From NCBI GenBank assembly GCA_028551475.1, contig CM052358.1, positions 28,112,853 through 28,176,852 of the forward strand: a DNA stretch of 64,000 bases, written 5' to 3'. The notes under the pieces are model-generated. The model saw nothing but the letters and a program-made list of their open reading frames with translations. It was not told where the DNA came from and ran no database searches. Made by a program: the position numbers and the translations under genes. Of the stretch, positions 36,101 to 48,899 are shown piece after piece. How positions within the stretch are numbered: the stretch's first letter is position 1; each line of letters starts with the position of its first letter. The DNA is from Casuarina equisetifolia. Lineage: Eukaryota; Streptophyta; Magnoliopsida; Fagales; Casuarinaceae.

Positions 36101-37189
36101 TAAGTGGTTGCCAATAAAAAAGAGAGTTTGGTAGTATCAGTAGCAATGAGACCATTAGTGCAATGCATGGATACTCATTTAGCATGGAAAATGGCCAAAT
36201 TGGGGAAGAGGTAAAAATTCATTTTGTATAGCAAATGCCATAGACAAAAGAGCAACGACCACATTGTGAGTGGAAATGTCCACCATTGAATCATAGGAAA
36301 GAAGCACACCATGCAAACCTTTATGTGACATCAATGCAATATAGGAAATGGTCAAAATAGCCACACAAGCAACTGAAATTCAAGCACTAACCCATGAAAA
36401 ATGTGAGTATGGTAGTCACTATTGTGGAGAGGTTCATTAATGAGAGGAAGCTAGTTAGTGACGTGAATGGCTTGTTATAGATATTTTGCCACTATGTAAC
36501 CACTATGGTGCATGGTTTGAAGCTCCATGCAAAGGAAAGAAGTCTAAGTGATTGATTGAGCAACAAAAATGGTGGAGAGATAACTCCAAATCGTTATTGT
36601 GAAGCAAAAGATGGTGAGTTGGGCCATGATTAAAGGAATAAAAGTGGTGAAAAGACACCCTATGGCTATTTGATCATGGACGCACAACTACCTATAAGTT
36701 ATGTTGGGTACTTAAGCTAAGGTGCAACGAGTTTGCTTCGTAGTAATCGATTTAGGTGCAAGGCTTGTGGCAAAAAGATGGGTTAGAGGCTTAATTCTAG
36801 AACAATCAACTACATGTAAGAGTTACACCACATTGAGGAAATGCTCAATAATAGTCCACCATATGATGTAGTTACTACCATTAAGCCTTTCAAGTAAAGT
36901 TAATGACTAAGGGACTATGAGGTTAAGGGTAGCAATCACCACAATAAAAGGTGGGTTGGGTTGGCAGGTATTGTCTAAGTCAATGTTAGATAAGGTGGAC
37001 ATCATACCTAGGAAGGATGAAACATTATGCTTGTGTTGGAAAAGGAAGGCAAAGGATGAACCATAAAGAAAACAGGTCATAAATAAAATAAAAAAAAGGA
37101 AAGGGAGCAATGAGCATGAACAGGAAACAAAATCAAGGGGGTTACTAAAAGGATCATATGGCTTTCACTAGAAAGGATTGATATTAACT
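33108..37189 (-). pseudogene. Copia element A internal region (gag-pol), decayed
   Basis: Read on the minus strand, from high to low coordinates. Gag lies about 37140-35900. The protease motif reads SSATHHVTNNIATLS (about 35790-35740, expected DSGA). The integrase core shows GIHRYVSSPYS and QRHIIKTRL (about 34980-34880); the integrase C-terminus reads YYPKTQHFYIATNV (about 34640-34580). A proline-rich linker (34560-34330; GA-rich on the plus strand) follows. In reverse transcriptase the catalytic YVDD box reads YVHN (34006-34035), then KDLGSFHYFLGV. The RNase H start is DALQYLTLTHLDI (about 33735). There are many stops. Both catalytic aspartates of the box are lost, so the enzyme is dead. Confidence 0.8.
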
Positions 37190-37819
37190 TAAAGAATGTG
37201 GTCAAAAATAAATTAATTGGAATAATGTAAAAAATTAAAAAATAAAGAAGAAATTACTCAATAAAATTCTCTCTTTATATTTCAATTATAATCATATGAA
37301 TGTATAATGTAACAATAAATATACATGTCAAAACTAATATAGGTATCACTATTAATAAATGATATGGTTTATTAGTCACCATGTCTTGGTAGAACCAATG
37401 CAAAATGGATGAACAAGGCATAAACCATCTTCAATGAAGATCTAAGATCTGTAAGAAACTACTAACAGAAGAATTTTTGTGTAATGGGAGGAATAAAGGA
37501 CAATCTCCTTTGTTAGGGTTAAGTTATTGTTGTAATAGTAGTACTAGTAGTTAAAAGGCAAGCTAGTAAATTATACTCTACAACGGATTGCCATTTGAAG
37601 TTCTATAAGGCCTTTATTGTTTCATGCAAGTAATGGAAGTTCTTGTTTGCTCTAATGGATGACTATTAGAATTGCTCCTTTACAATTTCATTCATTTACT
37701 CTATTTCCCACCTAAGACTTTCACAAGTATAAATATCCATTAGTGGCATCAGAGCCATACAAGTTTTAAATAGACATTACAAAGTACTTTTCTCTCCTTA
37801 ACTTTAGTTAGTTTTTGCC

Positions 37820-38720
37820 ATGGCTTCTACTTCTACCTTTTCATCATCCAATGCTTCCTAACCTAATCACTTAATGCCTAACTCACAACTTTCATTACCT
37901 TGTTTTGATGGTACCAACTATTTTACTTAAACTCTCAAAATGACCACATTCTTTAAATGCCAAGGGATGTAGGAGATAGTAACCAAAGGAATTCCAAAAA
38001 TGAAGAATGAGGAGGGTCTTATAGAAATAAAATGTGACAAACATAAGAGAAACTAAGACAAAGAAATGTGGAATCTACTTGTACTACAAGTTGCAATTAC
38101 AAAGCACGTACTCACCAAAAACTCTCAAGCAACAACTCCTCAAGATATGTGGACTTAATTTTAAAATTAATTTCTACGAACTCTTAAGGTACATGTCATA
38201 TGAACCTAGTCTCTTAGACTTGATTTGGAACTACTTGAGATGGAAGAAGGAGAACTAGTTAACATTTACTATAGTAAGGTGAATGTACAGTTAATCATAT
38301 TCAAATCCAAAGAGAACCATGTTGGATTCATAAGTTATTGAAACACTTCTTAGCACCTTAATAGAGAAGTCTAATGTAGTTGTGAATACTATAGAATAAA
38401 CCAAGGATTTCACTAATATGAGTGTGTCTAAGCTTATCCTTTTTTAGAGGCTTATGAAAAGAGATCCACTCATCGAAAAGACAAAGCCCCTTTTGAAATT
38501 GCATTCAAAACAAGTGAAAATAACAACTCAAATGGTGTTGACAAAACCATACTAGAATGTGAATTGGGGAGAGGTAGGTATCCACCATGTAGAATTTGTA
38601 AAAGGACAAACCACCTAGAAAAACATTGTTGCCATAACGAAAAGGTGTAGCACTAAAATTATCATAGATTTGGCCATGTGGAAAGAAACTGCCAAGACAA
38701 AGATAATCAAGCTAACCTAA
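37820..38720 (+). pseudogene. gag: Copia B gag
   Basis: Opens MASTSTFSSS and soon meets a stop; PCFDGTNYF is the usual gag entry motif. A CCHC zinc knuckle CRICKRTNHLEKHC (about 38600-38641) is intact, and a second reads HRFGHVERNC. More than ten stops lie between. The protein would package element RNA in cytoplasmic particles. Confidence 0.8.
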
Positions 38721-41700
38721 TGGAAACAGATGAGAGGAGGGAAGAAGAAACCTTGTTCTTTGCAAGTTTGTCTGTGACCAACTCTAACTCAAGTTTGTGG
38801 TTCATAGATAGTGGATGCATCAATGACATGACTCCTTATGATACTGTATTTTGCTATCTAGGCAAGACTTTCAAATCTTGTGTAAGATTAAAGGCTAATA
38901 GACATGTAAAAGTTCTAGGAAAGGGAAATATTTATGTAAAAATTGCCAATGGTGAGCGAGTCATACATGTTGTGTTGTATGTTCCTGCATTAGGTTCTAA
39001 TATCCTTAGTGTAGGTTAGATGTTGGAAAGCAAATACTATATGCTTTATAAGGATAATCAATGCCTCATCTATGATGAACATAGTGTCAAAATTACTAAT
39101 ATACCTATGAAAGGGGGTCTTGTAGCTTTTTCCTGAAATTTGAATATAGGAATTAGTCTTCCTTAAGTGTTATAAAAGACAATTCTTGGATTTGGCACTA
39201 GCAATTTAGGCATCTCAACTTCAAATCCTTGAAGGAACTTTCCACACAACAAATGGTGGAAGGCATGTTGTCGATCAAAGTAGTCAACATTATTTGCTCT
39301 TCATGTTAACTCAATAAAAGCACCAAACAATCCTTTCCATTAAAAGGGGAGGAAAAGCTCACAGATTTGCTTGAATTGGTATACATGGATATGTGTGGTC
39401 CAATAAGGGTTCATACCAAGGAAGGGAATAGGTACTTTGTACTTTTCATAAATGATGCTACAAGATTCTATTAAGTTTATTTCCTTAAGGAGAAGGCCAC
39501 AACACTCAAATGCTTTCATAAGTTCAAGAAGCAAGTTGAAACTAAAAGTGGTAAAAGAATCAAGATGTTGCAATTAGATAAAAGAAGTGAGTACATATCC
39601 TCAAATTTCAACAAATTATGCATGGATGTAAGAATTCAACACTAATTAATAGCAAGTTATTCCTTAGAGCAAAATGGTGTTATCAAGCAAAAAAAAAAAA
39701 TAGAATCATTCTTAATGTAGCAAAGAGCACGCTAGAAGAGAAAAACTTGCCAAAGGAATTTTGGGGAGAAGAAGTAAACATTGTAGTATATCTCCTTAAC
39801 AAAAGTCCCACCTCTACACTTTAAAAAACTACTCCATATGAAGCTTGGAAGGCAAAGAAGCCATCTATAGAACATTTTAAGGTGTTTGGCTTTGTATGTG
39901 GTAACCATGTCCTTTAACAACTTAGGCATAAGCTAAAAAAAGGTAAAAGAGGTATATTCCTTAGGTATAACTTAATCATAAAAGCTTATTGTATATTTAA
40001 TTTTTTGAGTAACAGGTTGATAATTAGCAAAGATGTGGTAGTAGACTGACAAGCAGTATGGGATTGGAGTCAACCTCAAGGAAAGAGTCTTTCCATCCTT
40101 ACACTGAGTATTGTTAATGAAAAGAGTGAAGATCACATTCTAATCACAACCAAAGGGAAAAAGATGGACTTGTTACACTAGTCTAAGGAGTCTTAGATCC
40201 TATGCCATCTTCTAAGGAGCCCTTTGATGCAATGATAGATAAAGAAAGAGAATTGTCAAACATGTCACGCATGAGTATTAGAATACTGGATAAGCTATAT
40301 AAAAGCTATAACATGGCAACACTTGAACTAGTATGTTATAAAGAAGCTATGAAGGAAGAAGAATGGAAAAAGGCCAAGGATGAAGAAATCAAGAGTATCA
40401 AACACACTGATACATGGAGCCTCATACATCTACCAATAGGAAAGAAAATGGTGGGGCTGAAATGGATCTTCAAGAGGAAAATAGATGCTAAAGGGAAAAT
40501 CATAAAGTATTAGGCAAGGTTGGTTGTTAAAGGGTACTCCCAAATACCTGGAGTTGATTTCATAAAAAGCTTCTCGCTAGTGGCTCGACTGAAAGTAATT
40601 CAATGATCATTGCCATTGTAGCTTAACTAAGATGGAAAATTCTCTAATTGGGAACTAGAAGAAGATGCTTATATGGAGCAACCTCTAGGATATGAAGAAA
40701 AAGGTATGGAAGATAAAGTGCTCGAACTATGAAAAGCTCTCTACGAATTGCAACAAGCACCTTAAGCATGGTTTAGTCACATTAGCAAGTATTTCTCTAA
40801 CCAAGGGTTTAAACATAGCTTAAGTGAACCAACATTATTTCTGTCTCTTAACAACAACACAATTATCTTGGTCTTAATCTATAAGGATGACTTGATCTTT
40901 ACAAGAAATGGTCTTGATAAGCTAATGAAGTTCAAGAAGGTGATGATGGATGCATTTAAAATGAATGACATGGGTCCTACACAATATTTTCTCATATTAA
41001 ATATACCAAAGCAAGATGGAGGAATCTTTGTATCATAAACCAAATTCATAAGGTCCTTACTTTCCAAGTATCAGGTGATTGACTACAAGTGAGCATCCAC
41101 TCCATTGGTTTTAGGAGAAAAAGTGTAGGCAAGGTATGATTCTAGAGAAACTAATGGGACATCTTATAGAATCCTTATTGGAAGTTTCTTGTACCTTACA
41201 ACAACACATCCAAACATCCTATTCGTAGTGTCCCTATAGTCCAAAATTATGCAAAAGCCATCAAAGAATTATTTCAACAAGGTCAAATGAATTTTGAGGT
41301 ACCTCAAAGGTACTCTAGAATTTGGGTTATATTATCAATATGTAGAACAATTTACTCTTCTTAAGTACACTGATAATGAGTGGGGAGGAAATGTTGTAGA
41401 CTCAAGGAGCACAAGTGGCTTTGCATTAAGTCTAGGATCAGTTGTGTTCTCATGGTTTTCAAAGAAACAAGACTTTGTCTCATTGTCCATTGTTGAGGCA
41501 AAGTATGTAGTTGCCTCATTAGCTACATGCCAAGCTGTGTGGCTAAGAAGAATCCTTGGAGAAGTAAAACTTGAGCAAAAGTAAGAAATTGTAATATTTT
41601 ATGATAGCAAATTAGCCATTACTATGACAAAGAATACAAGCCATCACCCTAAAACAAAGCATGTAGCAATCAAACTGCACCATGTATAAGAGCTTTTGGA

Positions 41701-41840
41701 GGCTAAGAAAGTAAGATTTGAGTATTGCAACACTGGTTTTCAGCTTGTAAACCTGTTTACCAAAGGCCTCCTAAAAGGACAACATGAGTACCTTAGAGAA
41801 ATGATCAAGGTAATGACAAACCCTATCAAGGAAGGGTGTT
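38721..41840 (+). pseudogene. pol: Copia B pol (protease, integrase, RT, RNase H)
   Basis: Protease WFIDSGCINDMT (about 38800-38835) keeps DSG. The integrase shows LQLDKRSEY and LEQNGVIKQKKKNRII (about 39680-39710), diverged from the QQNG..ERKNR pattern. Reverse transcriptase has GLKWIFKRKIDAKGKI (about 40450-40500), LVVKGYSQIPGVDF, then YKDD in place of YVDD (40880-40891). RNase H shows YTDNEWGGNVVDSRSTSGF (41367-41423) and EAKYVVAS. Stops and small frameshifts break the frame about twenty times, mostly CAA/CGA/TGG to stop type changes. Confidence 0.85.
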
Positions 41841-42323
41841 GACAGGTGACATGGTCTGTCAATCCCATGTCCTAGCAAACTAATGTACAATGGATGAACA
41901 AGGCATGGACCATCTTTAATGAAGATCTAAGACATGCAAGAAATTGTTAATAAAATAATGTTTATGTGATGGGAGGAATAGAGGACCATCTCTTTTGGTA
42001 GGTTTAAGTTACTATTGTAATGATAGTACTAGTAGTTAAAAGGCAAGCTAGTAAATTGTGCTCTACAACAAATTTCCATTTGAAGTTCTATAAGACCTTT
42101 TTAGTTTTCTACAAGTAATGGAAGAAGGTTTTGTTTGCTTTAGTGAATAAGTCTTAGAACTACCTTTTTACAATTCCATTCATTTACTTTACTTCCTACC
42201 TAAGACTTTTATGGGTATAAATATCCATCAATCACAATACCCTTATAGTTGTAGGGTATTTAAGTATAAGGCTACATTATGAAACAAATGATGGTGCTAG
42301 CATGGATGAGGTCATAGTCAATG

Positions 42324-45300
42324 CATATTACGAATGAAGTATTGTCTTGTATTTGTAAGGTAGCAAAGAATCCTCTTAATGCATTGCCAATGAAGTATCA
42401 TGGAAGAGTACATGTGTTGACAAGCAATATTGACAATATAGACAACATTTGGATGAAATAGGCATCAAATATTGGAAAGCCCATGACACTTCAATATTAG
42501 GCAATACCTGAGATAGGTTTTCTCCTCTATTTATTAAGAATGGACTTAGGTGAACACAAAGTAAAGATAGAATGAACACTACCATATCGGTGCAAGTACT
42601 AATCTCTAATTCAAATTTAGCTTGATGTAGTAAGAAACCTTCAAAGGTAGGTCAAAACGTCCAAGCTGAGGAAATAGTGAAATGGATTAAGGTCTTTAAT
42701 GGCATATCCTATTAAAGTTGATCTACGAGACTAGTCAAAGATGCATCCAAAGAAATATTGGCTAATAAACCAATATAAAAATGTTCTCGTGATACATGTG
42801 GAGCATAAAAAGATATGAATCTACTTTAGAAATAATAAATTCTAATTGAACAAAGTTGTTAAGTTATTGATGCCAAAACTAAAGTACTTGTTTGAGACCA
42901 AAGAGTAATTGATGAAGATAACAAATATGTTGAGGATGACTAGGATCCACAAAACTAAGGGGTTGAGCCATGTAAACTTCCTTAATGAGTTGCCCATGTA
43001 AAAAAGGATTCTTAACATCAAGTTTATTTATATGACAATCTCAAGAATAAGCGAATGCTAGAATAGTACGAACTATGGCAATTCTAATGACAAGAGGAAA
43101 TGTTTCACTTAAAACAATTCTTGGTCTTTGACACAAGTCTTTTGCAACCAATCAAACTTTATACCATTTGAAAGAGCCATTATACAAAAATTTAACTTGA
43201 AAACTCATTTACAACTAATGATAAATGCATATATGTGTAGGTTGAAAATTTTTCCACATTTAGTTATGTATAAAGGCATTACATTCATCAATGATAACAT
43301 GTCATTAAGTAGGTTTAAGGTAGGAATGAGTGGCAATACTAAGTGCATAAGTATGATTATGGGTGATAGTTCTCTAGGAAATGGTGCCACCTTTTAGGTG
43401 GGTAACCATGGGATGTGAAAGAGGCAATAAAGGAGGTTGGGGTGAGGGTGAGGGTGAAGGTGATGGAAAAGGTGAAGGAAAGGTTGTAGGAGTAGGTTGG
43501 TTAGGCTTAGGGGTATGAGAAGGGAGAATGTTTGGTAATGGTGGAACAAGTATATGAGGAAATGGTAGTGGAATAATCTCTAATGATAAAAAAAAAAAAA
43601 AAAAGGAAAGGTTGTAAGGGGTTTATGATAAAGGAATTGGATTTCATCAAATCTAACATTTTCAATGATATAGGTTTTGTTAGTAGAGGGTAAGTAACAT
43701 TGGTAGCCTTTATATCCTATGGGATAACTAATAAAAATGCAACAAAGAGATTTGGGTTCACGTTTATGTTTTATGTAAGTACAAAGATAGGGAAGGAGAA
43801 TATAACCAAATGTTCTCAAGTTGGAAATGTTAGGTGTTTCTCCAAAAAAAGTGTGCCAAGGGGAAAGGTTGTTTAATGTATGTATGGGGAGATGATTGAT
43901 TACATACATCTTAATCTTAGAGGAAAAATTCCAAAAATGAAGGGGAACCTAGGCATGAGTATGCATGGATAATTTAATTTCTACAATATTAGTGTTTTCT
44001 TTTTGACAACAAGCATATGTACTAGAAAGACATTAGTGAATCTCATAAGAAATAATATAATGAAAAAAAGAGGTGGGAGTTAAATTTAGGAATGCTATCA
44101 CATTGGATTGATTTGACACTAAAAGATAATTGGTTTTTAACAAATGAATGAAATTTTTAGGATGTAAAGAAAAAATGAACGAAAGTAGTTTAAAGATAAA
44201 GACATGAAAATTTAAAGAAGCTGTTAATAAATCAAATAGAGTGTCTATGTCCTTGAGACAACATTACAAGAGAAAGACCTTAAATATCAAAATGAACTTG
44301 TTTTAGAAGGGCTTGGGATTTATTATGAGTTAAAGGATGAGAAAGATAATAACTTTTACTTTTATGACACGCTAAATAGATTGTAACAATTGGTTACTTG
44401 TAAAGAAGGTTGCATGTTTACACTAATGCCAAAGCAAAAAGTTAGAGTTAGTGGAGCTTATGAGGGCAAAAGCTAATGGAGGACCTAACTACAAAATGCA
44501 ATAAAGGCCTTAATTAATGGTACCTTTCAAAAGTGTTTTGCCTAAGCAAAGACCTTTTGCAAAGAAATTGTTGGCATAAAATAATGAACTCAATGATTAT
44601 CTAGAGTAAATTTAGAAACTGATAAAAAAAAGTTTTGTACTAAAGGGTACAACTAAAATATTATTGAGTTTGGCATCAAAAAGCAAAATTATGTTACTTG
44701 TATGAGTGATAGAAATGCTAACACCATCACCTATAATGACTTGTTAATTACCAAGGTAGGGAATGGAGTTGGTGACCTAGAATCAGTTATTGGTAATATG
44801 ATTAGTGGTGGCAAAATTCAAGAACCAAGTTGCATTTGAGACAATAGATGGGAGAGGTAGGGCTACATAGTGGGCTTAAGGCTATGGGATACAAGTATAG
44901 GGAAGGTAAGTTTAGGATACTTTTGTGTAAAAGTCTGTTAAGTAAATAGTAGGTGATAGGTTGAATAGGGTTATTAAGGTAAGCTTGGTCTTGGGCTTGA
45001 TTTAGACTTAAGGGTGGGGGAGGGGCAAAATTGAAATTGTACCTTTCTTGGCAATTTATAACATGGTGGCCAGGGCATTGGTAAATTTGTAGATTAGCAA
45101 TTAGCAACAACATATTATTTGCCTTAAGTCAATGAGTTCACAAATCTAGCTAATGTCAATTGAGTTGGTGCATGCAACGGCATAGAGGGCATATTATGGT
45201 TCAAGTTGTGGTTTTGGTTAGCCTAAGTAAGGTAATTTTGAGGCTTTAGGTGGCAAAGGTAGCCAAAGATGGAGGAGAAAGGACATGGGCAAGGTTAATT

Positions 45301-46437
45301 TACACTTTATAGGTAAATGTATTAATCCACCTTAGAATGCCAAATGTAATGGTCCTATTTCTCAGTCTTTTCTCATTATCCTTAGGTCTAGGCAAGCTTT
45401 TATCAAGCCACCCTAGTTTCCTTTTAGCAAACAACTAGTTCTAACCTAGTGATTCCACAAATTTTTGTTACAATCTCTTAATAGTTTCTTTATCACAAAT
45501 AAGGCTCCATGCATATTAGTTGGAGACAAATAGAACTTTTTGTGGTTAGAATTTTGCTTGTAGGTCAATGAGGTTTGACTTGATTTAAAGGATGAAGCCA
45601 AAGGATGATGGGAGGATTTGGCAAAAGTTTGCACACAAGGGCACTAATCTCAATTTAGGTGTTTTAGGTTAAGTGAATTGTCTCCCAATCCGTCATTTGA
45701 AGACAAAAAATAGCTAAACATGATGTTATTTTGACCAAAATATGGGTGCTTTATCACCTACCTTAAAAGTGAGATGACAAAAAGGCCCCATAGGAATATT
45801 AACAATTAGAACTTTAAATTATAATGGAAAATTAAAGCAATTAAAGAAAAAAACTTGGCTGTGAAACCCCTTAATTCTCTTTCTTAGCATGTATCTACTC
45901 TATTTAGTCTAAATAAATTTATAAATATTTTCAAAATAAGGCTATTAAAATACCAATTCTATTAGTTAAAAGTATGCATGAGAGCATTTATATTTAGGAA
46001 TATTATACCTACTCAAGTGAATATTTTGTTTTGTCATAATTGGAAGATTTCAAATTTGATTTTTTGTTAGATAACTTGTAAGGTTGAGGTATGCCCCCAT
46101 GCTTTTGTATTCTCTTATTCTTTGATGAATAAACTTACATATTCATAAAAAAAATATAGAAAAAAGATAAATAAGCCCTTAAGCAAAATGAGAACAACAA
46201 ATGACAATATTACCTTCAAGTTGCTTTTAAATTTCAAATGAAAGATGATCTTCAATGCTATAGATGGAGATGAAAAGCAACTAGCCAAGACAACAACTTA
46301 AAGGAGAATCTTGTCTAATGGAATGTTGCTTGGTCGAGCTTGGAAGTGACAAGATTGTAAAGGTTTTTCTAAAGTGCAATCCATAGTCTTAGAAGTTAGG
46401 CAAAAAGCACTTTCAACCTACAACCACTTTAATACCA
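42324..46437 (-). pseudogene. Copia element A' internal region, 3' end missing
   Basis: On the minus strand, high to low. Gag (46430-44850) has a single knuckle-like CPGHHVINCQERYNF (about 45080-45035) and a proline-rich stretch after it. The protease entry near 44815-44780 is broken. The integrase C-terminal part is the longest open piece (43909-43580): INHLPIHTLNNLSPW, FFGETPNISNLRTFGY, then FISYPIGYKGYQCYLP. The linker follows (43560-43400; GGTGAG repeats on the plus strand), and RT/RNase H remains run down to about 42340. There are numerous stops. Similar to element A in order but with an unrelated LTR (46438-46952), so a different family. Confidence 0.75.
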
Positions 46438-46952
46438 TGTTATGGATTGCAAAAAGCACCTAAACTTGTGTATTTTGCAATTCACAATTGCTTAAGAATA
46501 CAAATCAATCATCTTGTACAATTTATGCAATAATTAACAAAGCTTAGCTACTGCATTAGGCCTAGGGTTATTTTTACAAGAAGAAATCAATTAAGATTTA
46601 CCCATTATGATATAACAAGTAAAAAGCATAATAATAATATAGCCTACAACGTCAATCTTAACACTTATGAACTCTTTAACCAAATAATCTTGTTTTAGTC
46701 TTGGATTAATTAGTAACTTTTTCTTCTCTTTTAGCAATGGGAGAGCCTAGTTTGCCAGGTTTTACTTTTAAGCTAGTCGTGACTTAACTAAGGTCTTGGA
46801 TGCCCTTGCACAATAGAAAGGATGTTTCTTACAAATAGAAGAAGAAAAGAGGCAAAGAAATAGAATGAAGATGTTGCTTGTGTTTTAAGTGTGTCTATAA
46901 CATGCATAGAAAGGCCTTTATATAAAGTTTGTTAAGGGCTAACTATCTAACA
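46438..46952 (-). repeat. Probable 5' LTR of Copia element A'
   Basis: On the minus strand it starts TGTTAGATAGTTAGCCC, has a TATA-like TTTATATAAAGG shortly after, and ends CAATCCATAACA directly next to a TGGTATTAAAG primer-binding-site-like sequence (from 46437). No second copy was found, so the boundary at 46952 is a best guess from the TG...CA ends. Confidence 0.55.
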
Positions 46953-48654
46953 TGTCAATGACCGGATTCCTAAGTTTGGCTAAAATAAAGGGAATGCCTA
47001 ATATATAGAGATGTAAGATTCCTGGATTTGATTATAATAGATTTCCTCAGTAGTTCTAATTCTAGTTTAGGATGAACTTAACAAGAAAACAATGTTTTTT
47101 TAAAAGCCTGATCCATTTAAATGGTATTATCAAACAACACAACCTTTCATTTTTTCTTTCTAAAGCATCCCAATGCAAAAGGATGCTTAATAAAGCTAAG
47201 CAAATCAGGTCAGAAAAATACTTGTACCTTTCATAATATACTCACGTGTAGCATATACCCATATGTTCCCATTATGCGAGTACATGAGAATTCTCTCTCA
47301 TAAGTCCATCTTTTGCAGGGCCAAAGTCAAAGAGCTTTGCAGTATTGTCCTTTTTATGAAGCATGAATACAAAATCCATAGTTTTTAATCTAAATCCGTT
47401 GATTTGACTTAAGCATGACACAACAGCACTTTTATCTAGCTATGATAGAACAATGTGTAGTCCAAGCATTTAGTCAGGAATTTTACTGTTTTCCCTCTTA
47501 GAACCCGTTTCCTGGATACAAAGCTGGATAAACATTTGGAGGTGATTTCATTCTTAAATTATTTCTTATATAAAAATTAGATTTCTAGCATTACCACGGC
47601 ATAGGAAGCAAGACTCCTGCAAGAAAAGGGAACTAAGGAATTACTTTGCCTACGCCACTCACAAACAATAGTAAATTCGGAAATTCAATGCCCAAAAAAG
47701 GTTCATAATGTACATAGACAATTGGATGGAAACTCCAACACTAGTTTGTTGCCTCTAATATTGAGGGTAATTCAAGAAAAAGAAATACTGAATGGAATTT
47801 AGACTAAGACATTCCAATCCCTTGGTGAAAATTAAACTATAGCCCTCCCACATCTACAAACAAATCTTGAAACATGATGGTTAAATTTAACAAGTCAAGA
47901 ACCAATCCATTTTTCTTAAACTGATATCCTACTTTTTTGTTTTTTAAATATCACCTTAAATTATAAGATTTCAAGAAGAAAAAAAGAGTGAAGATAAAAC
48001 TGCACATGAAATACCAACTTAAAAGTTCTACAACAATATGAAAAAGATAAATTTAACCACTAAGGACTAATAACAGTCCTAAGTTTTTTTTTTAGGTAAT
48101 TATAATAACTTACTTAGTTTGATTATGGGATTAGTTAGTTGTATTAGCTTAGAATCACAGTTAGATTAGGTGGCTAATTTGTTGTAACAGTTTTGGTCAA
48201 CAAATTGTATTTAGAAAGGATATTATTTCTCTTATAAGTGAATTTTGAAACTTAAAAAATATACTTGAATAGTTTCAATTATTTTGCGGTGGATTCTCCC
48301 TTTTAATGAGGCTTATAAGGTGAATCTCTTTTTTAACAAGGCTTATGAAATGAATCTCTTTCTAGTGAAGCTTATTGAAGATAACCCAAGTCCTTTCAAT
48401 ATGAGACATGAACCAACTCCATCAAGGCCTAGTTACATGTTTTGATTGTCAGGCACATAAAAGTCACCATTTCTTAAAATAGAGTTGAAAAAAGAGTTTA
48501 AATAGGAATTATAAGAAACAAGAGTAAATACTTGAATTGTACATTTATTATTGTTTTGTAGATGCTAGTTAAATATAGTTAATATTTAATCTTTTGTATT
48601 TATGTTAAGGGGATATAACAATATTATGTTACTAGAAGCTAATACTATAAAACC
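46953..48654. other. Non-coding, partly duplicated flank
   Basis: 47940-48060 and 48480-48654 resemble 51700-51960 (both end in CCACAACTTCTTTA before a copy of the 176-bp unit). Otherwise AT-rich with no gene recognised. Confidence 0.45.
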
Positions 48655-48830
48655 ACAACTTCTTTATATTGACAGTTAATGTAGTACTTTAATAATTACT
48701 GCAAACATATTTTGGGGACAAGCGGAAAAGTAGTACTACACCTACAAGAAGCATTTTCAGTCGGAGAGTATGTTTGCAGTAATTATAAGAAACAAACGAA
48801 AAGAATACATGCAAAAAAGTTTCTTTTCTT
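48655..48830 (+). repeat. Outlying 176-bp-type unit carrying a hairpin insertion
   Basis: CTTCTTTATATTGACA (48659 on) and AAACAAACGAAAAGAATACA (48790-48810) match the start and end of the units at 49570-50570. The middle is replaced by the 95-bp hairpin element at 48692-48786. Confidence 0.75.
48692..48786. mobile_element. 95-bp hairpin (MITE-like) element
   Basis: Perfect 18-bp terminal inverted repeats ATAATTACTGCAAACATA (48692-48709) and its reverse complement (48769-48786) flank a 59-bp loop. It lies inside a unit of a known repeat, as an inserted miniature element would. No clear target duplication beyond AT/TA bases. The loop contains CCTACAAGAAGCATT, similar to 51307-51321. Confidence 0.65.
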
Positions 48831-48899
48831 TCAAAGCCGCCTTGGAGTTGGTGGGGTCTCCTCGAATTAAGACCTACTCTTACTTCTATTGTTTCAAAT

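Larger units (their letters stand above)
37350..42230 (+). mobile_element. Copia element B, complete structure, coding decayed
   Basis: LTRs 37350-37742 and 41837-42230 (about 393 bp) are flanked by a perfect target-site duplication ATCAC (37345-37349, 42231-42235). A primer-binding site TGGCATCAGAGCC of the initiator-tRNA-Met type follows the 5' LTR (37744), and a purine-rich AAGGAAGGG precedes the 3' LTR. The LTR starts differ only by transitions (TGTTGACAGG in the 3' copy, TATTAATAAA in the 5' copy), the pattern of cytosine deamination in methylated repeats. Domain order gag, protease, integrase, reverse transcriptase, RNase H is that of Ty1/copia. It sits inside the right LTR of element A and is therefore younger than A. 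Confidence 0.93.
37190..42323 (-). repeat. Right LTR of Copia element A, interrupted by element B
   Basis: About 248 bp of LTR (37190-37349 and 42231-42323) split by element B. It contains the empty target site of the solo LTR and the stretch CCCTTATAGTTGTAGGGTA shared with the left LTR. The expected ACAAT target duplicate of element A is not found at its right end, where sequence of element A' begins. Confidence 0.7.
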
